From contig CAYNLG010000058.1 of assembly GCA_964397995.1 (NCBI GenBank), forward strand, positions 1-24,831: a stretch of 24,831 nt of DNA, given 5' to 3'. The notes beneath the pieces are model-generated. The model had not been told where the DNA came from and searched no databases. It saw nothing but the letters and a program-made list of their open reading frames with translations. This stretch comes from CAYNLG01 sp964397995. GTDB lineage: Bacteria; Planctomycetota; Phycisphaerae; FEN-1346. Of the stretch, positions 8,817 to 15,427 are shown piece after piece. The translations under genes and the position numbers were made by a program. Positions within the stretch are counted from its first letter, which is position 1, and every line of letters begins with the position of its first letter.

Positions 8817-9293
8817 ATGCGACATATCATCAGTGCGATCGTGGAGAACAAGCCGGGCGTGCTGGCCCACATCTCGGGCCTCTTTGCCGCCCGCGGCTTC
8901 AATATCGACTCGCTCGCCGTCGGCGAGACCGAGGACGCCGGCCGCAGCCGCATGACCGTCGTGGTGCGCGGCGACGACGCGGTCCTGGAGCAGGTGCGCA
9001 AGCAACTCGGCAAGATCATCGACGTGATCAAGGTGACCGATTCGTCCGGCCATTCGATCATCGAGCGGGACCTGATGCTGATCAAGGTGGGGGTGCGGCC
9101 GGAGAAGCGGAGCGAGATCTTCGAGGTCACCAATGTGTTCCGGGGTAAGGTGGTCGACATCGGCCCGAAGCACCTGACGCTGGAGATTTCGGGGCCCGAG
9201 GAGAAGATCGAGGCCTTCGTTAACCTGATGAAGCCTTACGGTATCCGCGAGGTGGTTCGTACGGGCCGCATCGCCATCGAACGCGAGGAATAG
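8817..9293 (+). CDS. ilvN: Acetolactate synthase small (regulatory) subunit
   Basis: 158 aa regulatory partner of IlvB that confers end-product (valine) feedback and stimulates activity. It has an N-terminal ACT domain (RHIISAIVENKPGVLAHISGLFAARGFNIDSLAVGETED, residues 2-40) and a C-terminal ALS_ss_C domain (LIKVGVRPEKRSEIFEVTNVFRGKVVDIG). Both are complete. The ATG at 8817 fits the family start (MRHxIS..VENKPGVL) and has GGTGA 5 nt upstream. A GTG at 8808 with AGGAAAGG ahead is an equally usable alternative that adds three residues. It is separated from ilvB by the GH130 gene and lies 89 bp before ilvC. Confidence 0.95.
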   Translation: MRHIISAIVENKPGVLAHISGLFAARGFNIDSLAVGETEDAGRSRMTVVVRGDDAVLEQVRKQLGKIIDVIKVTDSSGHSIIERDLMLIKVGVRPEKRSEIFEVTNVFRGKVVDIGPKHLTLEISGPEEKIEAFVNLMKPYGIREVVRTGRIAIEREE

Positions 9294-9382
9294 GCCCCCC
9301 GCGACGCAGGAACCAGGGAGCCAACGCCACGTACCACGTCGGCCCGGGGGGCCGGCGGCACGCACACGGAAGGGAGACAGAC

Positions 9383-10384
9383 ATGGCCAAAGTGTACCAC
9401 GACGACGACATCGACCTGGAACCGATCCTGTCGAAGACCATCGGCATCGTCGGCTACGGCAGCCAGGGACACGCCCAGGCTCTGAATCTGCGGGATTCGG
9501 GCGTCAACGTCATCGTTGCCGAGGTCGAGGGGACGGATAACTACGCCTTGGCCGTCGAGCACGGCTTCCAGCCCATGAGCGCCGCGGAGCTTGTGGCGCA
9601 GGCCGACCACATCCAGATTCTCATCCCGGACGAGATCCAGCGGAAGGTCTACGAGGCCGAGATCGGCCCGAACCTGGAGGCCGGCAAGTCCTTGGGCTTC
9701 AGCCACGGCTTCAACATCCACTTCAAACAGATCGTGCCGCCGGAGAACGTCGACGTCGTCATGGTCGCCCCCAAGGGGCCCGGCCACACGGTGCGCGGCC
9801 AGTACGTGGAAGGGGCGGGTGTGCCGGCCCTCTTCGCGGTGCATCAGGACGCCTCGGGCGAGGCGCGGCCTTTCGCGATGGCCTACGCCAAGGCCATTGG
9901 TGCCGCCCGGGCAGGCGTGCTCGAGACCACCTATGCCGAGGAGACCGAAACCGACCTCTTCGGCGAGCAGGTCGTGCTGTGCGGCGGGGTGACGAGCCTG
10001 ATCAAGGGTGGCTTCGAGACGCTGGTCGAGGCCGGCTATCAGCCGGAATTGGCGTACTTCGAGGTCCTCCACGAACTCAATCTGATCGTCAAGCTTCTTG
10101 TCCAAGGCGGCCTCTCCTACATGTGGTACTCGGTGTCGAACACGGCCGAGTACGGCGGTTTGACACGCGGTGACAAACTGATCGACGAGGGGGTCCGGGC
10201 CCGGATGAAGGAGATCCTGAAGGCCATCCAGGACGGCTCGTTCGCCAAGGAATGGGTCGCCGAGTGCGAGGCCGGGGCGAAGGCCTTCAAGGAGATGGAG
10301 GCCAAGGAACGCAGTCACTCGATTGAGTCGGTCGGCAAGGAGCTCAGGCGGCTGATGCCGTTCATCGACGCCAAGGAGGTCTAG
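9383..10384 (+). CDS. ilvC: Ketol-acid reductoisomerase, class I
   Basis: Converts acetolactate or acetohydroxybutyrate to the dihydroxy acid in branched-chain amino acid synthesis, 333 aa, class I length. The Rossmann motif GYGSQGHA is at 24-31 and the catalytic His in FSHGFNIHF at about 108. The Mg ligands are Asp191 and Glu195 (ETDLFGEQ) and Glu227 and Glu231 (YFEVLHELNLI); SNTAEYGG is also present. The cofactor loop after beta-2 reads AEVEGTDNY (46-54). It lacks the Arg and the basic/Ser positions typical of NADPH enzymes such as GLREGSKSW and carries acidic residues, so NADH use is possible. GGAAGGGAG precedes the ATG. A strong terminator follows 33 bp after the stop. Confidence 0.97.
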   Translation: MAKVYHDDDIDLEPILSKTIGIVGYGSQGHAQALNLRDSGVNVIVAEVEGTDNYALAVEHGFQPMSAAELVAQADHIQILIPDEIQRKVYEAEIGPNLEAGKSLGFSHGFNIHFKQIVPPENVDVVMVAPKGPGHTVRGQYVEGAGVPALFAVHQDASGEARPFAMAYAKAIGAARAGVLETTYAEETETDLFGEQVVLCGGVTSLIKGGFETLVEAGYQPELAYFEVLHELNLIVKLLVQGGLSYMWYSVSNTAEYGGLTRGDKLIDEGVRARMKEILKAIQDGSFAKEWVAECEAGAKAFKEMEAKERSHSIESVGKELRRLMPFIDAKEV

Positions 10385-10417
10385 CCGCACCTTCGGAGGC
10401 AATGCGAATGCTGGCGT

Positions 10418-10470
10418 GGCCGCCCTCTCCCGCTCGAAGGCCGTGGCGGGGGAGGGCGGCCCCCTTTCTG
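10418..10470 (+). terminator. Rho-independent type terminator after ilvC
   Basis: A 16-bp stem (10418-10433 with 10446-10461, one G-U pair) and a 12-nt loop, followed by CCCTTTCT. The U-tract is weak but the stem is very strong, and it lies just after the ilvC stop codon. Confidence 0.7.
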
Positions 10471-10640
10471 CCGCGCCCCGGGCGGGGTCGGAATCGGCCT
10501 GTGGGCACGTCCAGAAAAAAACCGAACTGGCGGAGGATTAACACACCGGAAGGCGCCGCGTAAGTCACTGCTTTTGAAGCACTTAGCTTCATTCCGGGGG
10601 CCTCCGGCCCCCCACAGCCACCAGCAATTCGTTCCGCCGT
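10471..10640. other. Non-coding spacer with two inverted repeats, upstream of the PEP-CTERM pair
   Basis: No credible gene. Seen here are an A7 run near 10515, a 6-bp inverted repeat TGAAGC-N5-GCTTCA (10575-10591) whose left arm overlaps an alternative short hairpin TGCTT-TTG-AAGCA, and a GC-rich hairpin GGGGGCC-TCC-GGCCCCC (10596-10612). These end about 30-50 bp before the -35 box at 10641 and could be operator sites. The second PEP-CTERM copy does not repeat them. Confidence 0.4.
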
Positions 10641-10668
10641 TTGACTTGCCGCCTTTTTGTGGTACACT
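10641..10668 (+). promoter_or_regulatory. Sigma-70 type promoter of PEP-CTERM gene 1
   Basis: TTGACT at 10641-10646, a 16-bp spacer and TACACT at 10663-10668. The following UTR (TGACGTACCCGGGGA, then GGCTGTGC and AGGGGT) is shared with the second copy. Confidence 0.75.
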
Positions 10669-10770
10669 CTGTGTGACGTACCCGGGGACTATGGCTGTGC
10701 GTAGGGGTCATGCGCTTTTTCTAGGCCGACCGGCCCCCACGTCCGCAGCCGCATTGCAGGGAGACTGCCG

Positions 10771-11472
10771 ATGCGCTTCAAATGGGGGCTGGTATGCGTG
10801 CTTGGCGCGGTGGCGTTGGCCACCCAGGTTGCTTCGGCCAGTGTGATCTACGAAGACAATTACTACTGGCTGAGCGACGGGACCGTGATGATGAACCCGA
10901 CCTCGCCGCCCGTCGCGGCGCTCATCAAGGTCGAGGAAACGGTCTACGCCGACGATCAGGGTCGCGCCCTGCTCGCGGCGCTCTCGCAGATGGGCGCGAT
11001 CAGCGGGGACGCCATCCCGACCGAGGCGTTCGACCTGTACACCTACCACATCACAAACATGGACTTCCGTGGGCCGAACGGCATCTCCGGCTTTGGGGTA
11101 ACCAATCCGGGCGCCGTGCCCATCCTGGGCCTGTGGGCGCCTACTCGGGCGTGGGACGCTTGGAGTGGTGCCGTGGATGTCCTCGGCGCGGGCTGGTCCG
11201 TGAATGCCGACCAGGACGTCGACCTCGGCGACGGTTGGGGTATCCTGAGCGGTATGACTTTCGGCGGCTTCATGTTCGCCGTCCCGGAAGGCACGCCCCA
11301 CAGCACGTCGATTCCGGCGGCGGTCGCGAGTTGGACGGGCGAAGAGCCGAACGGCGTCCCGACCAACATCCTCGAGGGGCTTGTCTCCGGACCGATTCCC
11401 GAGCCGGCCACGCTGGCCCTTGTCGGTCTTGGCGGGGCGCTGACGATTCTGGCGGGCCGGCGCCGCCGGTAA
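10771..11472 (+). CDS. PEP-CTERM sorting-domain exported protein, copy 1
   Basis: 233 aa. Signal peptide at residues 1-24 (ending QVASAS), then a body of about 180 residues with no domain I recognise. The body contains SVIYEDNYYW, IPTEAFDLYTYHITNMD, LGDGWGILSG and FGGFMFAVPEGTPHSTS. The C-terminal PEP-CTERM tripartite signal is PEPATLALVG, a short hydrophobic helix, then RRRR. Proteins with this tail are exported and processed by an exosortase and end up at the cell surface or in the extracellular matrix; no exosortase gene is in this window. AGGGAG lies before the ATG. It is paralogous to the next gene. The pattern of Tyr, Trp and Asp suggests a beta-sandwich fold, which is a guess. Confidence 0.93.
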   Translation: MRFKWGLVCVLGAVALATQVASASVIYEDNYYWLSDGTVMMNPTSPPVAALIKVEETVYADDQGRALLAALSQMGAISGDAIPTEAFDLYTYHITNMDFRGPNGISGFGVTNPGAVPILGLWAPTRAWDAWSGAVDVLGAGWSVNADQDVDLGDGWGILSGMTFGGFMFAVPEGTPHSTSIPAAVASWTGEEPNGVPTNILEGLVSGPIPEPATLALVGLGGALTILAGRRRR

Positions 11473-11500
11473 CGCGCAACGGACAAGCTGCGATTTCCGC

Positions 11501-11532
11501 AAGGAGCGGCTTTGGGCCGCTCCTTCTCTTTT
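11501..11532 (+). terminator. Rho-independent terminator after PEP-CTERM gene 1
   Basis: Perfect 10-bp stem AAGGAGCGGC (11501-11510) with GCCGCTCCTT (11516-11525), loop TTTGG, then CTCTTTT. The same stem sequence ends copy 2. Confidence 0.88.
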
Positions 11533-11582
11533 CCAGCGGCAGCCGGATCGGGTCCTGGGCAGGCGCTTTGCCCACAACTCAT

Positions 11583-11610
11583 TTGACTTGCTCTTGTTTT
11601 GGGGTATACT
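11583..11610 (+). promoter_or_regulatory. Sigma-70 type promoter of PEP-CTERM gene 2
   Basis: TTGACT at 11583-11588, a 16-bp spacer and TATACT at 11605-11610, aligned with the promoter of copy 1. An inverted repeat GGGCA-N7-TGCCC (11557-11573) lies just upstream. Confidence 0.78.
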
Positions 11611-11714
11611 TTCGCTGACGTGCCCGGGGAACAGAGGCTGTGCAGAGGGGTAGCGGTTTATTCCTGCTTGGCGGGATTCCCTCCGCATTCAGCCGTAACG
11701 GCAGGAGAGTCACA

Positions 11715-12413
11715 ATGCGCTTCCATTGGGGGTATCTGGCGGCGTTCTGCACGGTGGCCGTGGTCGGCCAGGTCGCTTCGGCCAGCGTGATCTACGAGGA
11801 CAACTACTACTGGTTGGGCGATGGGACCGTGGTCATGAACCCCACGGACCCGCCGGCGCACGCCTTGCTCCGCATCGAGGAGACGGTCTACGCCGACGAC
11901 CAGGGGCGGGCCCTGTTGGGGGCCCTGACGCAGATCGGCGCCGTCCACGGCGACGCCATTCCGACTGAGGCGTTCGACCTCTACACCTACCACATCACGA
12001 ACATGGACCTTGTCCTCCCGAGCGGTGTGACGGGGTTCGTCGTGGCGAATGTGGGCGTGCCGGTCCTGGGCCAATGGGCGCCCAGCCGCGCGTTCGACGG
12101 CTGGACCGGGATCAACGACCCCTCCATGTGGATGTGGGGGGTGGACACCGACCAGGACACGGACATGGGCGACGGGTGGGGCATCCTCAGCGGTACCGCG
12201 TTCGGCGGCTTCATGTTTGCGGTGCCTCAGGGGACGCCGCACAGCACGTCGGTTCCGGCGGCGATCTTCGACTGGAGTGCCGAGGAACCGGGGGGCAGTC
12301 CGGTCCTCCAGGTGTTTGGCTTGGTCTCCGGACCGGTTCCCGAGCCGGCGACGCTGGCGCTGGTAGGCTTCGGCGGTGCGTTGGCTCTCTTGGCGCGGCG
12401 GCGCCGCCGCTGA
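11715..12413 (+). CDS. PEP-CTERM sorting-domain exported protein, copy 2
   Basis: 232 aa, paralogue of the preceding gene. It keeps the signal peptide (QVASAS), VIYEDNYYWLGDGT, EETVYADDQGRALLGAL, the block DAIPTEAFDLYTYHITNMD, MGDGWGILSG and FGGFMFAVPQGTPHSTS. It ends in the PEP-CTERM tail VPEPATLALVG, a hydrophobic helix and RRRRR. The region after ITNMD (residues 98-140) is the most diverged, including a WMWGVDTDQDTD insert. The ATG at 11715 is chosen because GGAGAG lies at 11704-11709 and the signal peptide then lines up with copy 1. An in-frame GTG at 11640 lies within the UTR shared with copy 1 and would bury the signal peptide. Its own promoter and terminator make it a separate transcription unit. 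Confidence 0.93.
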   Translation: MRFHWGYLAAFCTVAVVGQVASASVIYEDNYYWLGDGTVVMNPTDPPAHALLRIEETVYADDQGRALLGALTQIGAVHGDAIPTEAFDLYTYHITNMDLVLPSGVTGFVVANVGVPVLGQWAPSRAFDGWTGINDPSMWMWGVDTDQDTDMGDGWGILSGTAFGGFMFAVPQGTPHSTSVPAAIFDWSAEEPGGSPVLQVFGLVSGPVPEPATLALVGFGGALALLARRRRR

Positions 12414-12440
12414 ACCCCGCATCGCAGACTTGCAACAAAC

Positions 12441-12477
12441 AAGGAGCGGCCCATGCGGGCCGCTCCTTTCTTCTTCC
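12441..12477 (+). terminator. Rho-independent terminator after PEP-CTERM gene 2, probably bidirectional
   Basis: Perfect 12-bp stem AAGGAGCGGCCC (12441-12452) with GGGCCGCTCCTT (12457-12468), loop ATGC, then TCTTCTT. On the minus strand the stem is followed by TGTTTGTTG, so it may also stop the convergent STAS gene. Confidence 0.88.
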
Positions 12478-12527
12478 TCGGTCTTCTCGACAGCGCTGCC
12501 GGCAGGCATGCACGACCGCCGGCCGCG

Positions 12528-12863
12528 TCAGGGTCGGTTGCTGCGGAGGGTCGCCAGGGCGCCAGCCATCGATTCGGTGAACTCGAAGATCTGATCCAGG
12601 CCCGTTGCGAGGAAGACGCCCCAGACACGGTCGGTCGGCGAGACCAGGATCAACCGGCGGCCGTGCTCCAACTGCCCTTTCCGCAGCCGCAGCAGCCGGG
12701 CGATGCCGCTCGAGGCCAGAAGGCCCAACTCCGACAGGTCCACCGCCACGTCGCAGTCGCCGTCGCGGAGCCGACGGTCCAGGTCGTCCATGACGTCCGC
12801 CATCTGCGGGTCGTCGGTCAATCGGACCACCAGGATGCCGTCATCCCACTGTTGGATGCTCAT
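12528..12863 (-). CDS. STAS-domain protein, anti-anti-sigma factor type
   Basis: 111 aa, a single STAS domain like SpoIIAA/RsbV. In that family a small antagonist binds an anti-sigma kinase and is switched by Ser/Thr phosphorylation. Typical features are the edge strand SIQQWDDGILVVRL, the helix ADVMDDLDRRL, DVAVDLSELGLLASSGIARLLRLRK, and the strand RRLILVSPTDRVWGVFLATGLDQIFEF. The phosphorylation-site motif is A50-S51-S52-G53 where SpoIIAA has DSSG, so the Ser is kept and the Asp is Ala. The ATG at 12863 is chosen because homology begins there and AGGAGAAAGG precedes it. It lies 25 bp downstream of the RNase HII-like gene and is probably cotranscribed. No cognate anti-sigma kinase or sigma factor is adjacent. 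Confidence 0.88.
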   Translation of the reverse strand: MSIQQWDDGILVVRLTDDPQMADVMDDLDRRLRDGDCDVAVDLSELGLLASSGIARLLRLRKGQLEHGRRLILVSPTDRVWGVFLATGLDQIFEFTESMAGALATLRSNRP

Positions 12864-12888
12864 CGGCGGACCGACCTTTCTCCTGACC

Positions 12889-13881
12889 CTACCGGGCGCG
12901 GACCATCTCAGACGGGTCCAGGCCGCCGAGCGCCCCGGCGGCCGCCAGATCGCGGACAAACCGCAGGGCATCCGGCCCATAGCCGGCCGTCGGTTTCAGG
13001 TCCGGGACCCGGGTGGCGAAGTACGCGTTCAGTTGGGCCATGTGCAGTTCGCGGAGGTACTTGGCGGCCATCGATGCCAGGGCCGTCACGAGGCTGCACG
13101 TCTCGCAGCGCGGCCGTACGAGCAGGTGCAGCGGCCCGGCATCCGGATCCGCCGGGAGGACCAGGTAGCGGCTGCCCTGCGGCGTTTCCTCGACCGTCTC
13201 GACCTGCTCCATCGGGAAGATGCCCGCGAGCAGGTCGTGGTAGTAACGGCGCCCCCCGTGCTGGTCCATGGTTACGTGGACGGGCTCGCCTGCGGCGGCG
13301 CGGCGAACCGAGGCCAACGTCTCGGCTGTCAGGGCGAAGAGGGCGGCGGCCTTGTTCCGACCGGCGGCCATCAGGCGGTTGAGCCGGGCCGCCGGGGCCG
13401 CATTTGCCAAGAGCCGCACCGGCTTGGCCTGAATGCGGCCAAGGGCCTTCCCGAGAAGGTCCGTCCCCGACATCACGTCAGCGGGCGTCGCCGCCAAAGG
13501 AAGGCGAAGGTCGTCGGGCACCTGCCACGGGGCCGGCAAGGCGGCTGGCCCCACGTCCGGCGCGACGCCCACGACCGCCAGCAGCTCGGCCATGGTGCGC
13601 GGTCGCGGCCCGGTCGCCCCCAGGAAGGCCAGCACGGTGCGTTCCAGGACGGCCAAGGCGGCATCGCGGCCGGTGGTGGCGGTGAAGGCGTCCTTGGAGT
13701 CGCAGATGACGACGCGGCGCGTGGAACCGTTGACCTTCCGTCGGACGTGGTGCCGCAGGGCTCCCCACAGGTCGGCCTCAGGCGCGGCATCGCCCTCGAA
13801 CGCCAAGGCCGCGCTCCCTACGACCAGAGGCCCGAGGTGGGGACCGTAGCCCGCCTCGTCGATGCCGACCAGCCATGCCAT
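12889..13881 (-). CDS. Divergent RNase HII-like (RNase H fold) protein
   Basis: 330 aa. The N-terminus GIDEAGYGPHLGPLVVGSA copies the RNase HII signature (GIDEAGRGPLAGPVV), with acidic Asp8-Glu9. Downstream it keeps CDSKDAF (60-66, like DSK), TMDQHGG (Asp206, like the IDG strand), E260 followed by ASMAAKYLREL (269-279, like SILAKVTRD), and AGYGPDAL (299-306, like GYPT). The spacing is longer than in RnhB, with an extra region at about 90-200. RNase HII cuts RNA in RNA-DNA hybrids. Conserved acidic residues suggest activity, but the signature Arg of DEAGRG is Tyr and the fourth acidic position is uncertain. The ATG at 13881 has GGGGAG upstream and starts at the motif; an in-frame ATG at 13941 is less likely. 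It leads a unit with the STAS gene. Confidence 0.72.
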   Translation of the reverse strand: MAWLVGIDEAGYGPHLGPLVVGSAALAFEGDAAPEADLWGALRHHVRRKVNGSTRRVVICDSKDAFTATTGRDAALAVLERTVLAFLGATGPRPRTMAELLAVVGVAPDVGPAALPAPWQVPDDLRLPLAATPADVMSGTDLLGKALGRIQAKPVRLLANAAPAARLNRLMAAGRNKAAALFALTAETLASVRRAAAGEPVHVTMDQHGGRRYYHDLLAGIFPMEQVETVEETPQGSRYLVLPADPDAGPLHLLVRPRCETCSLVTALASMAAKYLRELHMAQLNAYFATRVPDLKPTAGYGPDALRFVRDLAAAGALGGLDPSEMVRAR

Positions 13882-13912
13882 GGTTTCTCCCCGCACCGCC
13901 CCGCGTGACTGG

Positions 13913-13941
13913 ATTCTACCGAGGTCGGTCCGCTTGGGCAA
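13913..13941 (-). promoter_or_regulatory. Sigma-70 type promoter for the RNase HII-like/STAS unit
   Basis: On the minus strand, TTGCCC (13936-13941), a 17-bp spacer and TAGAAT (13913-13918), ending 32 bp before the start codon. The same -10 hexamer occurs ahead of ilvN. Confidence 0.55.
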
Positions 13942-14026
13942 CGGTTGCGCCTGAGCCGGGAGGGATTTCCTTTCCCTGGCCGGCCGGCCCTGAGAGAATT
14001 ATGCCCGCGGACGGGAGGCAAACGGC

Positions 14027-15277
14027 ATGGGCGAGCTGCTCGCACGGTTGACGAGCCTGGGCGGTCTGGCGGTGATGCTGGGCCTGGCGCTGGCGATGAG
14101 CGAGAACCGGCGGCGGGTCAGCCTTCGGGCCGTCGGGGCGGGATTGGCTCTGCAACTCGGCATAGCCCTGCTTGTGCTGGGATGGGGGCCCGGACGGACC
14201 GTCTTCGAGGCGGCACGCCACGGCTTCGATATCCTCCTGCAGGCCAGCGCCGCCGGGGCCTCGTTTCTTTTCGGGTCGCTCGCGACTGACCCCAGCTTCG
14301 GGGCGATTGTGGCCTTTCAGGTCCTTCCCATTGTGATCTTCGTCTCGGCGCTGGCGGGCATCCTCTACCACCTGGGCGTGACGCAGGTGGTTGTGCGTGC
14401 CATGGCCCGGGTGATGCGGGCGGCGATGAACACGTCCGGGGCCGAGAGTTTGGCGTGTGCGCTTTTTGTCTTTCTGGGTATCGAGGCCACAACCGCCATC
14501 GGCGCCTACATCCGCCGCATGACCCGGTCGGAGCTCTTCACGCTCATGACCGGGTTCATGGCGACCATCGCGGGAAGTGTGATGGGGGCCTACGTGCTTT
14601 TTATCGGGGCCGAGAACGCGGGCCACCTGCTTGCGGCAAGCGTGATGAGTGCGCCGGCCGCCATCGTGGTGGCGAAGATCATGGTTCCCGAGACCGAAAC
14701 GCCGCTGACGATGGGTCACGTTCAGTTTGACCCGCCGCGGGAGGCGGTGAACGTCATCGACGCGGCTGCCCGGGGCGCGGGCCACGGCCTGAAGCTGGCC
14801 CTGAACATCGGGGCGATGCTGATCGCCTTCGTGGGACTCGTGGCGCTTGCGAACCTCCTTCTGGCGGCCGCGACGGGCCCGCTGATGGACGAGCCGCTCA
14901 CGCTCCAGCGGCTGCTGGGCCACGCCTTCAGCCCTCTGGCCGTGGTGATGGGGGTACCGACCGAAGACGCCCTGGCGGTCGGCCGCCTTCTCGGCACGAA
15001 GACAGTCCTGAACGAGTTCCTGGCGTACCAGGACCTCCAGGGCCTGATCCACGCGGGCGCCCTGCGGCCGCGCAGCATCGTCATTGCCACCTACGCCCTG
15101 TGCGGCTTCGCGAACATCGGGTCGGTGGCCATCCTGATCGGCGGCTTGGGGGCCATCGATCCCGAACGCATGGGCGTGGTGGCCCGGCTTGGGGGGCGGG
15201 CCCTGGTCTCGGGGACGTTGGCGGCGTTCATGACGGCGTGCGTGGCGGGGATGCTGGCCGGGGGCGCGGCCCCGTGA
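14027..15277 (+). CDS. Concentrative nucleoside transporter (CNT/NupC) family protein with altered substrate motif
   Basis: 416 aa integral inner-membrane protein with about ten hydrophobic segments, in the order Nucleos_tra2_N, gate domain, Nucleos_tra2_C. CNT proteins import nucleosides with Na+ or H+. Clear family segments are MTRSELFTLMTGFMATIAGSVMGAYV (165-190, written in two parts in the family: MTRSELF and IAGSVM), TEDALAVGRLLGTKTVLNEFLAY, and CGFANIGSVAILIGG. The usual GQTEAP/GQSE loop, whose Gln and Thr contact the base, reads G151-I152-E153-A-T-T, one residue shorter. The ribose-contact Glu (NEF), Asn (FAN) and Ser are kept. The substrate may therefore differ from standard nucleosides. 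GGGAGG at 14013-14018. It is divergent from the RNase HII-like gene and converges on tRNA-Leu. Confidence 0.9.
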   Translation: MGELLARLTSLGGLAVMLGLALAMSENRRRVSLRAVGAGLALQLGIALLVLGWGPGRTVFEAARHGFDILLQASAAGASFLFGSLATDPSFGAIVAFQVLPIVIFVSALAGILYHLGVTQVVVRAMARVMRAAMNTSGAESLACALFVFLGIEATTAIGAYIRRMTRSELFTLMTGFMATIAGSVMGAYVLFIGAENAGHLLAASVMSAPAAIVVAKIMVPETETPLTMGHVQFDPPREAVNVIDAAARGAGHGLKLALNIGAMLIAFVGLVALANLLLAAATGPLMDEPLTLQRLLGHAFSPLAVVMGVPTEDALAVGRLLGTKTVLNEFLAYQDLQGLIHAGALRPRSIVIATYALCGFANIGSVAILIGGLGAIDPERMGVVARLGGRALVSGTLAAFMTACVAGMLAGGAAP

Positions 15278-15291
15278 TGGGGTTGGACGAA

Positions 15292-15378
15292 TGGTGCGGG
15301 AGGCGGGACTCGAACCCGCATGCCCCGGAGGGCACAGGGACCTAAACCCTGCGCGTCTGCCAGTTCCGCCACTCCCGC
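15292..15378 (-). tRNA. tRNA-Leu (anticodon UAG), CCA encoded
   Basis: 87 nt on the minus strand. Acceptor GCGGGAG pairs perfectly with CTCCCGC, followed by ACCA. The anticodon stem-loop is CAGGG-TTTAGGT-CCCTG, so the anticodon is TAG. The long variable arm (GTGCCCTCCGGGGCAT) marks a class II tRNA, and the T arm has GCGGG-TTCGAGT-CCCGC. It reads CUA and other CUN codons. It sits 49 bp downstream of proA on the same strand with no clear promoter of its own. It is close to the end of the convergent CNT gene. Confidence 0.96.
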
Positions 15379-15427
15379 GCGGTGATCGAGGCGTTCGGTT
15401 TCGTCTCGCGGCTGAGCACGGACGACT

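Larger units (their letters stand above)
10641..12477 (+). repeat. Tandem duplication of a PEP-CTERM transcription unit
   Basis: Unit 1 is 10641-11532 and unit 2 is 11583-12477. Both have, in the same order, a TTGACT promoter with 16-bp spacing, a UTR of about 97 nt with TGACGTRCCCGGGGA and GGCTGTGC, a gene of about 700 bp, and an AAGGAGCGGC hairpin terminator. The proteins are about two thirds identical by eye, so the duplication is not recent. Confidence 0.85.

Noticed and set aside
10574..10846. 90-residue frame upstream of PEP-CTERM gene 1
   Set aside because: It spans the promoter and runs out of frame into the signal-peptide region; copy 2 has no counterpart frame.
10385..11714. Sigma-54 (-24/-12) promoters ahead of the PEP-CTERM genes, expected because PEP-CTERM loci in other phyla are often sigma-54 controlled
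   Set aside because: TTGCA occurs at 10754-10758, but no GG is placed correctly upstream. Both genes have good TTGACT/TAYACT sigma-70 type boxes instead.
15292..15378. tRNA-Leu as an integration site for a mobile element
   Set aside because: No integrase, no repeat of the tRNA 3' end in the window, and uniform housekeeping context on both sides.
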